Assembly (NCBI GenBank): GCA_028673005.1
Contig: CM054113.1
Location: forward strand, 177,055,956 to 177,119,955
Direction: 5' to 3'
DNA from: Tanypteryx hageni
Lineage: Eukaryota; Arthropoda; Insecta; Odonata; Petaluridae
Length of the DNA: 64,000 bases
Shown here: positions 34,880 to 46,869 of the stretch, piece by piece
How positions within the stretch are numbered: the stretch's first letter is position 1
Layout: each line of letters begins with the position of its first letter
The notes under the pieces: model-generated
Told to the model about the DNA's origin: nothing
Database searches by the model: none
The model's input: only the letters and a program-made list of their open reading frames with translations
Position numbers and translations under genes: made by a program

Positions 34880-37180
34880 TAAGACGAGTAGATTTTAATG
34901 CATGCGTTAACTCCGGTAACCGGAACGAATCTGTATTTATTTCCTTTAAATTAAAGGAAAATTAATTTTCGCTTTACGAATTTTGGCTCACAAATCACTT
35001 TTCAGGTGCACATTCCTTTCGTTTAATTAGAAGTGCCTGTATTTAAAATGTAGGAATCAGCGCTCGACGGATGTCCTAAAACGATAGATGACGTGTTATC
35101 CTCGAATAATATATGCTAAGAGATAGTCTCGCTGGATGCAGAATGATAGCGCGGTAAAGGGGGCGCTTTCACGAGCCGTATTATTAGAGATGAGATGCGC
35201 GGGTGCGCCGCCATGAATTCGTAATGGGTCGTTTTTATTCGTATGAGTAGGTAAAGCAGGTAGCGCAGATATGGATCCGGGGGGATGTCGAAATAACTTA
35301 TTCAGGCGGAATAAAAACTAGTGACTTGGCGGGCTCTACACCTCAGGAAGCAATAAAATTACGTGTAATTTGGAGCTATCCTTCTGTTGTTTTTAGCTGC
35401 CAGATTAAACCTGACCTTCAACTTGACCTGAGGTTATGAGAGAGAAATGTCTGGAAAACGTACGAAAATGGCTCGACCAGGTTTCCCTGGAACTTTTAGG
35501 TGTAACATCTTTAAAGGACGAGGCAGATGTTTAGAATCACGGCAATGTTTTCATCATTAGGTAAATCCACTTTCGTATCCCACTTGTTATTAAGGAAAGC
35601 TTTATTGTTATGATGGTGATAAGAATTAAAGATAATATAAAATTAAAAGGGAAGCCTTATAATTATAATGGGCATTCGAATTAATGTTTTGGTATTTTTC
35701 AAATTTCTGAATATATTTTCTCTAGTCAATTGCGCGAAACCGATCTGTAATTATTAGTTGAAAGACTCAGGAGTTGACTGCGGCCGTGAAAAGACGAAAT
35801 AAATATTGGCCATCGCATTATTACGGACAGTTTCTTACTGAAATGACTAATGCCATTACCAGGAAAGAAATTTCTTTGAAAATTGAACGCCCTTATGTTA
35901 CCATGAGACTGCAAAAAATGCATATCGAAGATAAACTCCATATATCACTGCTTCTTACCACATTATTAGAGCTTTAAAAAATCGCTTATGTATTCGTTTC
36001 GTCTGCCCGTCTGTCCATCGCCCGTCTGTTTGGGTGATTTATCTGGAACTCTGCAACTTGAAGATGCCGAATTTTCAGGTTAGATTGGTCTATACTGATG
36101 GCTACACGTGGCATAAATTTTACGTAGCTAGGATCAGCTGCTGGGGAGTAATCGGTGTCTTTTCCCAACCCCTCGGTTTTACTTATACCCCTCCAAAAAT
36201 ACAGCATGATGTCGGTGCAGGGCATTATATATTTTCATTTTTAAATTTGTTTGGTTTTTGAAAAAAATAATTCAAATCCTTTTCGAATGAGAGTCAACAA
36301 TTGTTATTAATTAAAAAAAGAGGTGAAAAATTCTCTGGATTTAACAATGAAATATAAAATTGCAATAAATTCTTATCCCGTGGAAGGAATCGGGATTCGT
36401 ACCGTAATCATAAAAACACCAAAAAATAATATCTCATACATACTCAAGGGAGTGGACATATTTCATCAGAGATGTCGTGGAAACGTTAACATACCTCGCG
36501 GTGGTCTTCCTCTTCTGGACCTCGGAGCTGTCCGCTAACATGTCATTGTTCGGAGCCTTAGTAGAGGATGTGAGGGAGTGGGTGGAGTAGGGCGAGAATG
36601 AATGTTGAGGAGAATGGAAGGAAGAAGAAAGGGAGTGAGGATGGGATGGGCAAGGGAAACTCATCTCTCTCCTCCCACTCTCGGAGAAGCGTTCTCCTAC
36701 AGTAAAACCCTTTATTCTTCGCTCTTCATCCCTCCTCCCTTCATCCCTTCTCTCCGATCGATATGACTTATCTTTCTCTCTCTCTCGTTCATTCATTTCA
36801 TCAGATATCGATCACATTCCGTTCATCACAGCTCCCGCCCTCCTTCCCTCTCTTCTACTACAATGTTTAATACTGCTCAGCGATACCTCGCATCCAACGC
36901 TGCCTTGCATCCCACCAATCCTGATTCGCTTCGAACATCCTTCCGCTATCCCATATCCTCATCGCTTTTTTCTCTCTACCTCTCCATTCTTTTCTGCCTC
37001 CAATTGTTCCTCTACATATATCTCTGTATCTTTATTTGTCGCATATAGCCATCTTTTGCTCCCTCTGTATCGCATACCCTTAATCTCTCTCTATATCTTT
37101 CTCTCGCCCTATCTTTTTTCATCTTTAACTTTCTCTTCCTTCCTATTCCTCTTTATTCTTCATTTTTCTTTCTCAAATTT
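34880..37180. other. Unassigned DNA
   Basis: No gene recognised. From about 36560 the sequence becomes GA-rich and then CT-rich, leading into the minisatellite. The segment 35990-36200, with CCGTCTGTCCATCGCCCGTC, looks like a dispersed repeat but shows no ends. Confidence 0.35.
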
Positions 37181-37640
37181 TGTCTACTCCCTCTCTCTCT
37201 TTCTCACCCTCCCTCTCTCGTACCCTACCTCTGTCTCACCCTCCCTCTCTCTCACCTTCCCTCTCTCTCACCTTCCCTCTCTCTCACCCTTCCTCTCTCT
37301 CACCCTCCCTCTCTCTCACCCTCCCTCTCTCTCACCCTCCCTCTCTCACCCTCCCTCTCTCTCTCACCCTCTCTCTCACCCTCTCTCTCTCTCACCCTCT
37401 CTCACTCTCCCTCTCTTCACCTCCTCCCTCTCCCAAACTCCTCCCTCTCCCCATCTCCTCCCTCTCCCCATCTCCTCCCTCTCCCCATCTTCTCCCTCTC
37501 CCCATCTTCTCCCTCTCCCCATCTTCTCCCTCTCCCCATCTTCTCCCTCTCCATATCTTCGCTCTCTCCCCATCTTTGCCCTCTCCTCAGCTCCTCCCTC
37601 TCCCCATCTCCTCCCTCTCCCCATCTCCTCCCTTCCTCTT
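37181..37640 (+). repeat. Two adjoining CT-rich minisatellites
   Basis: 37181-37425 is a tandem array of about 12-mers, CCCTCTCTCTCA. 37426-37640 is a second array of 17-18-mers, CTCCCTCTCCCCATCTT. Both are pure pyrimidine apart from regular A and rare G. The 209- and 206-codon open frames here (Leu/Ser/Pro-rich) are products of the repeat. It is the longest polypurine/polypyrimidine tract in the window and is complementary in type to the one at 1835-2035. Confidence 0.93.
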
Positions 37641-40600
37641 CCTTTTCTCCTTCCTTTCCCTCACTTTTTTCTCTCGTTTATATAACCGCTACCTTTCCGG
37701 CAATTCTCGCGTGTTTCTTCATTCTTCGAGTGTATCTCTCTCTCTCTCTCCCCCCCAGCATTTTTTCCCCTTCATAATCATCTCTACTACTTTCCCATAA
37801 GTCTTTCCACTTTTCCTTTTGTACCTCTTTGACGTTTTGTTTGCTCTCTTTCTTCTTCGATTCTGTTTCTATGAAATCCCTGTCTATTTTATGGTTTCAT
37901 TATTTTGTCATTCTTCCTTCTTGACGGGCTTTACCCTTTTCTTGCAAATATACCTTCATTAATTATTCTTGCTGTGTTAAAGTCTCTTTCTTAGTTGCTT
38001 CGTAATTTATTTGTATTCTCCTATCGAATTCTCCTTTTCCTCATCCCTATCTATGTTGTTCCATATATAACTTTTATGTCGCCTGTTAGCGTTTCCTTTC
38101 AATTACGATTTCTCTGTTGCGTTCATTGTCTCTTGTATTTGTGGTGTTCATGATTTTATTCTACCTCTCTATCTTTCGATTATGCCATTTTCATGATTCC
38201 CTTGCTTGCATTCATATTCATTTTAGCGCTTATAGTTCACTTTGATGTCTGTCTATCTGTGCACCAGCATAAACTGAAATTGTGACGAAACAAATAATGC
38301 TCAAGTGACCAAATATGTGGCGGTATGACTGCATAAAAAATAAGATAAGCCAAGGTTACACATATAACAGGAGGTCAAAAGTCGTTTAGGATCGTGGGAG
38401 AAATCGTCTTAGCGAAATAAAGCAAAATATTGCTGAATTTAATAACAAGGAAAAACTCCCTAAATGTTTCCAATTTCATGGATAACACTCTATTTGTTTA
38501 CTTTTCTCATGACATTTTTTCTATTTCGTATTTTTCTCTCTACTATCACCGTTACTGTTTTTTTAATTTTCTTTAATTTCTTCTTACCTTTAAAGAGTAT
38601 TTCATTCCATTATAATTTTTTTAAATGTTGATTTAACTAAAAGAATCTCTGCTTAAGAGTTGAAAAATAATATACAACTTTTTAATAAATTATATATTCA
38701 TATCGGACGAATTATCATTGGTCATTTTTAAATTTTATAAATAATATATAATTTGCATTGGATTTTCTGCCACAGATACGTCAGTTGTTTATGCAGTCCT
38801 ACTTAACGAATTATAATTTGTTAAATATTCCGATTTTTATTTGATTCATATCGCATGCAAATTGTTATTTTGAAATACTATGGCGAAAAACCTGGTTGTT
38901 TGGCGCAATTGGTATTAAGTTCGAACGGAAAAATATTCAGATAATTGTTTCTTTCTTCTTCCATCTCCGTTGGCCTAGCTGCATACAAAAATTTAAGCAG
39001 GAAAAACTAATATCTTCATTTCATTTTTAATGTCAAGGTTATAAAAACTATATAAGAACAACGTTCATGTTCATTTTTTCTCTGACTTTTCGTGCTTTGT
39101 ACTCGTCGTGGTACTTTGTGGCTTGTTTGTGCTTTTCTTTTTAACCCGTATGATTAATTAAGTTATAATGTGTTTAAAATTTTCGCCGCCTCTAACTAGC
39201 TGTAAGCTGTAATGTTTTTGCTATTGTACGACCACACGTATATGCACGTTCCGTCAAAATATGGCCTAATATAAGGCTAATTATTTAACCTGAAATGGAG
39301 TTTTAAATTACTTAAACAAGCATCTGTTTTTTAGACCTTAAAGCAGTAATATAATTTAGATTTCTTTATTCCGTATAGTATTTCAAGAATATATTATTAC
39401 TCTTACTTGTTACTTGTATTACGCGTTACATAAAAATAATTTATTTATAAAATAATTTTTAGTGAAATATTTTTATCCCATTTCTGCATCTAAAAATACG
39501 ATTAAATTAATTAAGCGAAATTTCCATATCGTATAGCTCGAGTCTCAAACAAAGAGGTAATCCGAAATATCGTAGATGGCTGTCCTTATATCACAACAAT
39601 GGGCGTATACAATTTGTTAAGCATTAAAAGCACACGGTATAAATTGTATATATTTAAATTAAAAGAAAATTATCATGCAATTAATAAATAATAAATTTTT
39701 TTGAATTTGATCATATCTCTTTGTTACTTCATGATAGTCTCGTTCAGAAATGAAAGGGCCTCACTTTGTGAACTGGTGAGCCGCATTTGGCCCGCGGACC
39801 ACGTGTTTGAAAGCCCAGCTTTAAAGTTATTTGAATTTGCATCATTATTTTAAATCCCTTTAAGTAATAATCCCATCTAAAGCCTCCATATTTAATCCTA
39901 GCAAAAAACGATGCCTATGAACTTTGGATTCTTTTACCTTAATGCTTTGATTTGAACACATCCAGCCATTTGTTTTTATACTCCTTTCGTTTCGTGACGA
40001 TCTTACCGTTATAATCCTTTAAATTATGTTTTCTGTTTTTCCCCGTTTTAATGTTTTATCTCATATTTATATACACATATACCTATATATCATCTCAGTC
40101 TAATTTTTAGATGTTATTTCTTCTTCTCGTAGTTACATATGAACTATATCCTAGAAAAGTTTTTCCTTCGGTTTAAAGTTCAAGAAGACTTAGGCACTTA
40201 TAATTCCATTGAATACAATAGAACATGAGTAACGTATTCACTGATAATTTGCAAATTTTTTAAATTTTTTGTCATATTTGTATAGAGCCTAATTAAACTA
40301 AAATAAAGGATAAAAAGTGTAATACTGTTCATTACAAATTTATGTAATAATTATATTACAATAAATTTTTTTGTTTAGTAAATTATTTAAACTCGGATGT
40401 TTTAATAACACTGACGAATTTCTAAATCGAATAAAATTTCTTTAATGCGTAAGAAACTGATATTTTGTCAAATCTTCTATTTATATGCGAGAGACTAGTT
40501 TATCTGTGTTTGCTATTCGTTCCATTCTCTTTTTACTTGTGGGAATTTTAATTTTTACTGCATGCAAATATTGTATTTTACATCAATTCCTAAAATTTGT

Positions 40601-41935
40601 ATAGAAATCAATCCTAGCTCTAATTTAGTTTACATATTAACTATAATCAATGTATTCTATCTAAGTTTACTGGAGAGCATTTAATAAGTTCTCAACATAC
40701 GCAATGCCTGACTTTAGGGAAATTCTCGCTTTTCCAAAAAGACTTCTTAAAATGGATGCACGTCGTACTTGAAATATGTCACCTCATTCATAACTTTACA
40801 TTATCAACATAAACAATACATCTAGTATTGTTTATGTTGATTAAGGAATCCCACGAAGTTTCGGTTTCGTCCATTAGATTTATAATACAATACCTTAGTT
40901 TCGTTCGAATAATCGGTCTCCGGGAATACCAGAGAGCGTAAATTTTAACCGTGGTAGTTTCCCTCTCTGTAAAAAAAACACCGCCCGAGTGATTCACTTA
41001 AAGAGGCTAACTTTACCAAGTTTTGCAAACGGATCTGATCTCGAGGCTTTTGTTGAACGCGCATCGGTAGCTCTCTCCGCAGCCCCATTTAAGCCGACAA
41101 GAAGGCACATTTTGCCAGGCCGTTACGGTAACGGCGGCAAACATATTAGTCGCGGTGACAATCCCTGTTTTGTCCTCACCCTCATCCCCCCATCCTCTAC
41201 CCACCCCTCCATCCCATTTTCAGTAGTTTCCTTCCCCCCTCCCAGCCTCTTAAACTCCCCTTCTCTCTCTCTCTCTAGCACGCAAACTCTCCCGTATCCT
41301 CTCATCTCCCGAGCGTGCAATTATAAATCCCGCTCGGACAGGCTCTGTCTCTCTCGCGTGGGTTGTTCCTGAACCAGACAGTTGCAAAACCCATCCACGT
41401 GTCCTGTCATTCTCTTTACTCCCCACCCTACTTTTTCCCCCACCCACCCCTCCTTTACCCCCTCCTTCCCCATATTCTACTGCTGCCTTCCTCCTACCTA
41501 GGCCTATCGTCCAATTGCACTTTCTCTTCCCTTACCCCTTCAAAAACCCCTTTCCCTCCCGTTCAGTATAATCTTTCATCCTTCCTCTCTCTGTCGCTGT
41601 TAGGTCTTCCCTTGTCGGAAATGAGCTGCCGTCCGACATGTTTAGTGGTGGGAGGAGGGGACTTGAAGCACCCACTGCGGAGAAATTACAAGGCCTTATT
41701 GAGCGCGACAGTCCATGTAGCAGTTGCTGGAGGGAGACTTTTTTCGTTTTATTTATAAATGGCCGGTGAAATTTTTAACACACCTTGAAGGAAGGATTAA
41801 AATTTTATCCTTGTGTTTTTTTTTTGTTTCTTATCTGTCTGCGGTGAAGAGAATGGACTCTTAAACGCGTGCAAGTCTGATTGAAAGTAAAATATCGCGC
41901 CGACCTTGGTAGAGGGGTGGTTAGGGTGTCTACGT
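37641..41935. other. Unassigned AT-rich DNA, 4.3 kb
   Basis: Very AT-rich from 38.3 to 40.9 kb. At 39775-39815 the sequence CCGCATTTGGCCCGCGGACC and GTTTGAAAGCCC looks like one end of a hAT MITE, but I found no partner end. A hairpin at 40803-40841 is listed separately. CT-rich at 41180-41600. No gene recognised. Confidence 0.4.
40803..40841. other. Perfect 17-bp hairpin
   Basis: ATCAACATAAACAATAC (40803-40819) and its exact complement (40825-40841) are separated by five bases. No element ends or coding context are visible around it. Confidence 0.5.
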
Positions 41936-42384
41936 GACCCAGACTGTCGTCTTCCTATCGGAATCTCCATTGCGAATCAATTAATGCCATAAAGCTGAAA
42001 TGGACATAGTATTTTATACAGAATTTTATATTTGTTGAAATTGAAAGCGAGCAACTTTTTCTATAAGGGCTTTGGACCTCCAACGGCAGTTTTAAAAATG
42101 GTTATCTTAATGGCTGCACTGTTTCAGTGGTACTGTTGCACCAGCTATTCGCTTGTAAGTGCTCTAGCCACAGGTCGGGACTACACTATCATTTTTTAAA
42201 AATATATACATTGTATATTATAAACAGACATTTACACTATTTAGTCTCTTGCGCAGAAATTGCACGCGTTTAACTTCGTCATTAAGATTACCATCGTGAA
42301 AGATTCGGCTTGTCGCTTAGCTGCAGCCACAGTTTATTGCATCAACAAAATGAAAGGTACGATTTCACCATAACTCACAGAGAA

Positions 42385-43798
42385 ATTAATCAAAATAAAT
42401 AAATCGTCGTCATAATCTTCAAGTGATGCGTCTGAGTCCGAGCTTTGCAAATCTACAAGAACGGGTTGAATTTCGGTTATTTTTTCTGTTAAGTGATCTT
42501 TCTCCCAGTAATGTTCTTCGATTTTACGAGTGTGTTGCATGCATTTTTTCCATAACTCCGGAATGACTGAACGCAGAGCCTCTTTGCGAAGGTCGCAGAT
42601 AACATTGACGCTGTTTCCCTTCTCAGCTGCATTGCAATGTTGACTTTTGCAATTTTATTTTTTACAAAGGCCCAAATCAATTCTATTGCGTTCAGCTCAC
42701 AATGTGCGATTGGAATCCAAATTAATTCCACATCCGGCCGGAGTTCTCTGGTCAGGAGGTCCAATTTTTTTGCGGCTTTCCGAAGAAGGGCTTTGAGTAG
42801 TTTATGAGGGATGCTTTCGTTAGGCTATCGAAATTGGGCGCTTCCATTGGCACTTCAATATTTCTTTTGTTCAGCCACCCGATAATTTCAGCCTTCTTCC
42901 AACCCATTGTAGGATTCTTGGTATCGGGATCCAGCATGGTATGGTACGGCGCCTGATCAATGACCACTACCCACTTTTGCGGAAGAAGATTTAAAACACT
43001 TTGGAACCATTCCTCGAAGTTTTTGTCATTCATTTCCCTGTGGTAATCTGAACTTCCCTTTTGGCCGACAAAATAGAGTTGCGCCCCTTCTAAAAAACCA
43101 TCTTCACTTCCAATATGCAAAATAATTACCCGTTTTCCTGCACCGGATGGTGTTTTAAATCCACCTCGTCACCCATCAATCTCCTGAATGTATCCACGAT
43201 ATAAATCATAACTGTTATGATCACTTTGGAAGGCTGTAATAACGTTTTCCTGCCACGCGTAACGAACGGAGTGGTTCTGGCCGCACCGAGTCTTATCCAT
43301 GTAAAACATTTTGTATCCATTATCCCTAAGGTGGCGAATATTCCTCAGAAAATTATGACGAGTAGCCGCTACATTCACCGATTCCATAAGGATAGTTTTA
43401 TTGTTCATTCTCTTGAATTTAAATCCAAGATCAATCATCAATCTTCGCAGCGTGGTCTTACTTATATTCGGAAAGCCTGCCATTGATTCTTCAAGTTTCC
43501 GATGCACTTTCTCTACCGTCGGAAATATTTTTCTTAAATAAAAATCATGAATTGTTCGGCGAACCACACCGAGAGTAAAATGATCAACATAAATTTTAGG
43601 ACGGCCACTAATATTTGTTTTAAATTGCTTCTTAGCCGGAGGAGGTGTATTACCGTTCGAATTCTCTTTAAAACTTTCTCTATTTTCCGCACCAATCTTT
43701 TTCACTGATCCTAAACTAATTCCAAGGCACTCGGACACATATTGATACACAGGGTAACGCTTTTCACCATGCTTTTTGCCTTCAAGCCGAAAAGGCAT
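42385..43798 (-). pseudogene. DDE transposase (IS630/Tc1-like), broken
   Basis: The enzyme of the surrounding transposon, which would cut and join its DNA ends. From the ATG at 43798: an N-terminal helix-turn-helix region (YQYVSECLGISLGSVKKI), then GRPKIYVDHFTLGVVRRTIH and FPNISKTTLRRLMIDLGF. The first catalytic Asp is in KMFYMDKTRCGQNHSVRYAW. After an in-frame TGA (43169-43171) come RVIILHIGSEDGFLEGAQLY, the second Asp in KWVVVIDQAPYHTM, and NPTMGWKKAEIIGWL. After a frameshift near 42765 the third acidic residue follows in ELIWIPIAHCELNAIELIWA. A further frameshift near 42540 leads to a C-terminal KIEEHYWEKDHL and acidic DSSDSDASLEDYDDD-type tail. All three catalytic residues are kept, but one stop and two frameshifts inactivate it. 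Confidence 0.85.
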
Positions 43799-44019
43799 AT
43801 TGCGCTCAAAATCATTCTAATCTACTGCTCAGAAAATCGTTCCCGGCTAGGCATATCGTCTTTACTGAAGTGCACCTTGGAGCTGGAATACTGTGACTGA
43901 GAAAGCATTCCAAACAACTAACCATTTTTGTGTATTAGTGTCATCGTGGGAGTCTTCTGAGTCATAACCAGAGACTCGGCTATCACCACAGGTTTTTGAC
44001 TCATTTCTGCCTGCAGCGT

Positions 44020-44412
44020 ACATCTACAGCTGCATATTACCCTGCAAGTCACCTTGACGGTGGATGGCAGGGGGTGCCGCGCACCAAGTTCCTAACTAAT
44101 TATTATTCACTTATCTATTGTGGTCACGTATTGTCCTAGGGAAAAGGGACTCCTTTTACCTCTCCGTCCAACTACCTATTTCGCGAATCTTGTCCTCATT
44201 ATCCCTCCGTCCGATATACGTTGGTTGTCGAATAATATCCTTCATTTCATTTACGAATATCTCCGACCTATATTTATCTAGAAGTTTAAGTCTCGCCTGT
44301 AATCTACGATCTTTCAACGATGGCCAACTCAACTCTTCAGTGAGTAACGTAACGCTCTGTTTTTATCGTAATTCTTATTCACGAATCTAGCTGCTCGCCA
44401 CTGTATTTTTTC
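44020..44412 (-). pseudogene. LINE 3' end fragment (minus)
   Basis: A minus-strand 5'-truncated LINE end in the same family as the copy at 52536-53510. They share the end pattern TACATCTACAG...TACCCTGCAAG, then CACC, GGCAGGGGGT, and further blocks (CTAGGGAAAA.GG, TCTCTCCGTCC.AC). Only the last coding residues and the 3' UTR are present. It lies inside the IS630-like transposon, so it inserted after it or travelled with it. Confidence 0.75.
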
Positions 44413-44605
44413 TAAATCCAGAGAAAACGTAAAGTGCTGTGAATATTGGCAACGCCACGCTCCAATACCGCTGAGAACGTCGCGTTCGCCTCGCTTTCAA
44501 TTTCAACTAATATAAAATTCTGTATAAATTATTATGTCCATTTCAGCTTTATGGCATTAATTGATTCGCAATAGAAATTCCGAGAGGAAGACGACAGTCT
44601 GGGTC

Positions 44606-45654
44606 GCCTGCCTCCAAGTATACTTGTGGAGAAAACACGGTCTCATAAATTGAATAAAACACCGTAAACGAATAAAGTTAAACAATTGAGATTAAGCACA
44701 CGTAATGAAAAGACTACGGCACAAATTCTATTAAAATGTCCATTTATTTGAAAATCCCGTTCTGTTATTACAGATCGTCCAAGTGACGCCAGCCGCTGTA
44801 ACGCTCAAAAAAGGGAGCCATTTTTCATTTTCAATCTAAAAACATACCTTAAAAATCTTTCTAAAATTTATGCATTACCTGAATTAAACGTATAAATAAT
44901 TTATCTACACGCTGATATGCCTTGCACGAAAATCCCATGAGCCGTTTTGAGCTATTAACACATTCAGACCGAGCGCCATCAATAGATGACGCTCGGAATT
45001 TGCCGAGATCCGAGCGGAATTCACAAACTCGAGTCTACATACTTTTGGCGTGGACAGTAACTCGCGGGTTCAGATCATGCCGAGGGCATGATAGTATGTG
45101 TTTGATGTATATCTATTATAACACATGTAATTGGAGAAATCTGTTAGTGTTAAATTATTATTATTATATAAAAGTCGAAAAAATTGCAAAAAGATCTTGT
45201 TAAGTAATAGGTTTTTAAACCTCGCCGGTAATATTCAAGTAATAACAGATCGCATTATTAGCGAATAGGACGATTGGGGTACAAATAATTTATAATACTT
45301 GCAGGAATTGTTTGAAATATTTATGGCACATTTACTTAGAAGTGATATCTTACAAGTAGTTTTATTAAAAAGCAAAAACAAGACCAAAAATATAATATAC
45401 CTCATTTTACCAATGCGTTCTTTGTGATTTCAAAAATATGGCACAAGAGTCATTTAATTTACGGGTACAAGAATGAAACCCACTCCTATGTCAACAAATT
45501 TTCACCGAGCCAATGATTTGCTACCAAATCCGCTCTCTCAAGACGAGCAAGGAATTTAAAATATATCATTAGCAACCATTTAATGAGCTATAAGCATATT
45601 TTCTATTTTATTTAAATTATACAGTTGGTAAACATATTACCGGTACTACAACGA
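44606..45654. other. Unassigned DNA with one GC-rich stem-loop
   Basis: No gene recognised. CCGAGCG (44969-44975) and CGCTCGG (44990-44996) form a stem that continues through CATC/GATG to an AATA loop, with one C-A mismatch. The stretch around it (to about 45080) is GC-richer than its surroundings and may be part of a DNA element, possibly the piggyBac relative to the right, but I have no proof. Confidence 0.4.
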
Positions 45655-45750
45655 CGATGAAAAACATGATAAAATACAACCATATCATCGGTAGGATTCG
45701 AACTTGAGGTCATAGTATTAGGAGCCAGACACACTAAAACTTAGACAAAT
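45655..45750 (-). repeat. tRNA-like SINE head (minus)
   Basis: On the minus strand it reads TAGTGTGTCTGGCTCCTAAT, then TATGACCTCAAGTTCGAATC followed by CTACC. The AGTTCGAATCC block is a good B-box and GTGTCTGGC is a weak A-box-like element at about the right distance. It abuts the PLE fragment to its right. No tail sequence could be defined. Confidence 0.45.
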
Positions 45751-45753
45751 CGG

Positions 45754-46053
45754 GGATTTATAAGATACAATGTTCACACTGACAAACAATATATAGGTCA
45801 AACAGAAAGGAAATCTGTCACACGGTTTAAAGAACACTTAGCACACTATAAATATAACCGGTTTGAAAAATCAAGTGTAGCTAATCACATCTTCAAGACT
45901 GGACATGGCATATACTTAAATCACATAAAATTAGTCATTTCATCTAAAAATTCACTCAACTCCTTAGAAAATCTACACATCTATAAAAACCGTGAAACTA
46001 TCAAGAACACAGACACTGATTTCAACAAAACCTTATACAAACTCACTGATTAG
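45754..46053 (+). pseudogene. PLE GIY-YIG endonuclease domain (3' fragment)
   Basis: A 99-codon open stretch ending in TAG. It reads GFIRYNVHTDKQYIGQTERK, then SVTRFKEHLAHYKYN, SSVANHIFKTGHGI and LENLHIYKNRETI. YIGQT followed by R..RF.EH is the GIY-YIG nuclease core with its catalytic Arg, and SSVANHI..TGH is the conserved follow-on in PLEs. The GIY half is degraded (GFIRYN). The copy is 5'-truncated: no RT sequence precedes it. It is followed after 113 bp by a hammerhead-like motif, the expected PLE order. Confidence 0.85.
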
Positions 46054-46166
46054 AACAAACACACGCCAATAAATTTTCGTACTTCAGTTGTTGTTCGTTC
46101 CTCTTCAAAACGAAATCCTCGCACATCTCCACAGTTGACTTCTAGTCACTGTCGTTCACAGGTCGC

Positions 46167-46205
46167 CCCTGAAGTTGCCCACGTTGTGGGCGAAATGCAT
46201 TGGGT
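46167..46205 (+). ncRNA. Hammerhead-like motif in PLE tail
   Basis: CTGAAGT at 46170-46176 (last core base A changed to T), extra T, stem GCCCAC/GTGGGC (46178-46183, 46187-46192) with loop GTT, GAA (46193-46195), self-complementary ATGCAT (46196-46201), T, then GGG (46203-46205), which can pair with CCC (46167-46169). Followed by TTTTTTGGCTAAAGGAGTT, the pseudo-LTR motif shared with the copies at 30.2 and 62.5 kb. Confidence 0.6.
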
Positions 46206-46869
46206 TTTATAATCCTTTTGTTTTTTGGCTAAAGGAGTTCACGCTACTCAAAAAACCCTAATCTAAAGAGAATTTTAAAATAGGTAAGTATGGACCGAAA
46301 CGAAATTCGTACGATGACATTTACTGCATCTCTTCCAAATCCAACTCGTAAAAAGCGGACGAGTGGTTTTTCAGATTAAATATACGGAAGGGCAGACTAA
46401 CTACTCTCCTTATAAGCATTCATTTCGCGCAAAGAACGCATATAAATGGGTATTATCTCGAATTGCTCGCTCTGTACAATGCGATTTTAAATTTGAGCCT
46501 TACGGGAATTTTGAGTTTTTAAATATTTTAATCACGGCTATTATTCAAAATCACTGGCGAGGCATTTGAACAGGCTATATTTTTCATAAGTTTTTCTGCC
46601 TTAGAATCTTTGCGAAATATTAAGGCGTCGCTACAGTGTTAGCGTTTTCTTGCTTGTTTCCTCTTTACTTCCGCGCACTTGACAAATTTGCTCAGGGAAA
46701 CATTCTCAGTTTCGTCGGTTAAATTTGCTATCTTGATCTTCTCTGTACGTTCTCGAGGATCAATCTCCAAAACACTTCCAAAAGTGTGTTAGTTGGGAAT
46801 TTTCAGCTTTATTTTGTCAGTCGCACTTTTTGAAGCGTGTCGAAACAGCTTCACGATTTATTTTTAATG
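46206..46869. other. PLE tail, then unassigned DNA
   Basis: 46206-46262 continues the PLE pseudo-LTR (CCTTTTGTTTTTTGGCTAAA, then GGAGTT). Beyond that nothing is recognised. Confidence 0.45.

Larger units (their letters stand above)
41936..44605. mobile_element. IS630/Tc1-like transposon with 116-bp inverted ends
   Basis: Left end 41936-42051 begins GACCCAGACTGTCGTCTTCC. The right end, 44490-44605, reverse-complemented, begins identically and stays over 90% alike to GAAATTGAAAGCGAG. The interior encodes a minus-strand DDE transposase and has also received a LINE 3' end (44020-44412). I could not see a TA or other target duplication immediately outside the GACCC ends, so the true terminus may lie a few bases off. 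The long inverted ends are larger than in typical mariner elements. Confidence 0.88.

Noticed and set aside
35986..36261. Open frames on both strands, possible dispersed repeat
   Set aside because: No inverted ends, target duplication or second copy in the window; coding potential not supported.
37056..37800. Two overlapping open frames of over 200 codons, Ser/Leu/Pro-rich
   Set aside because: Products of a CT-rich minisatellite; the same composition appears in all frames.
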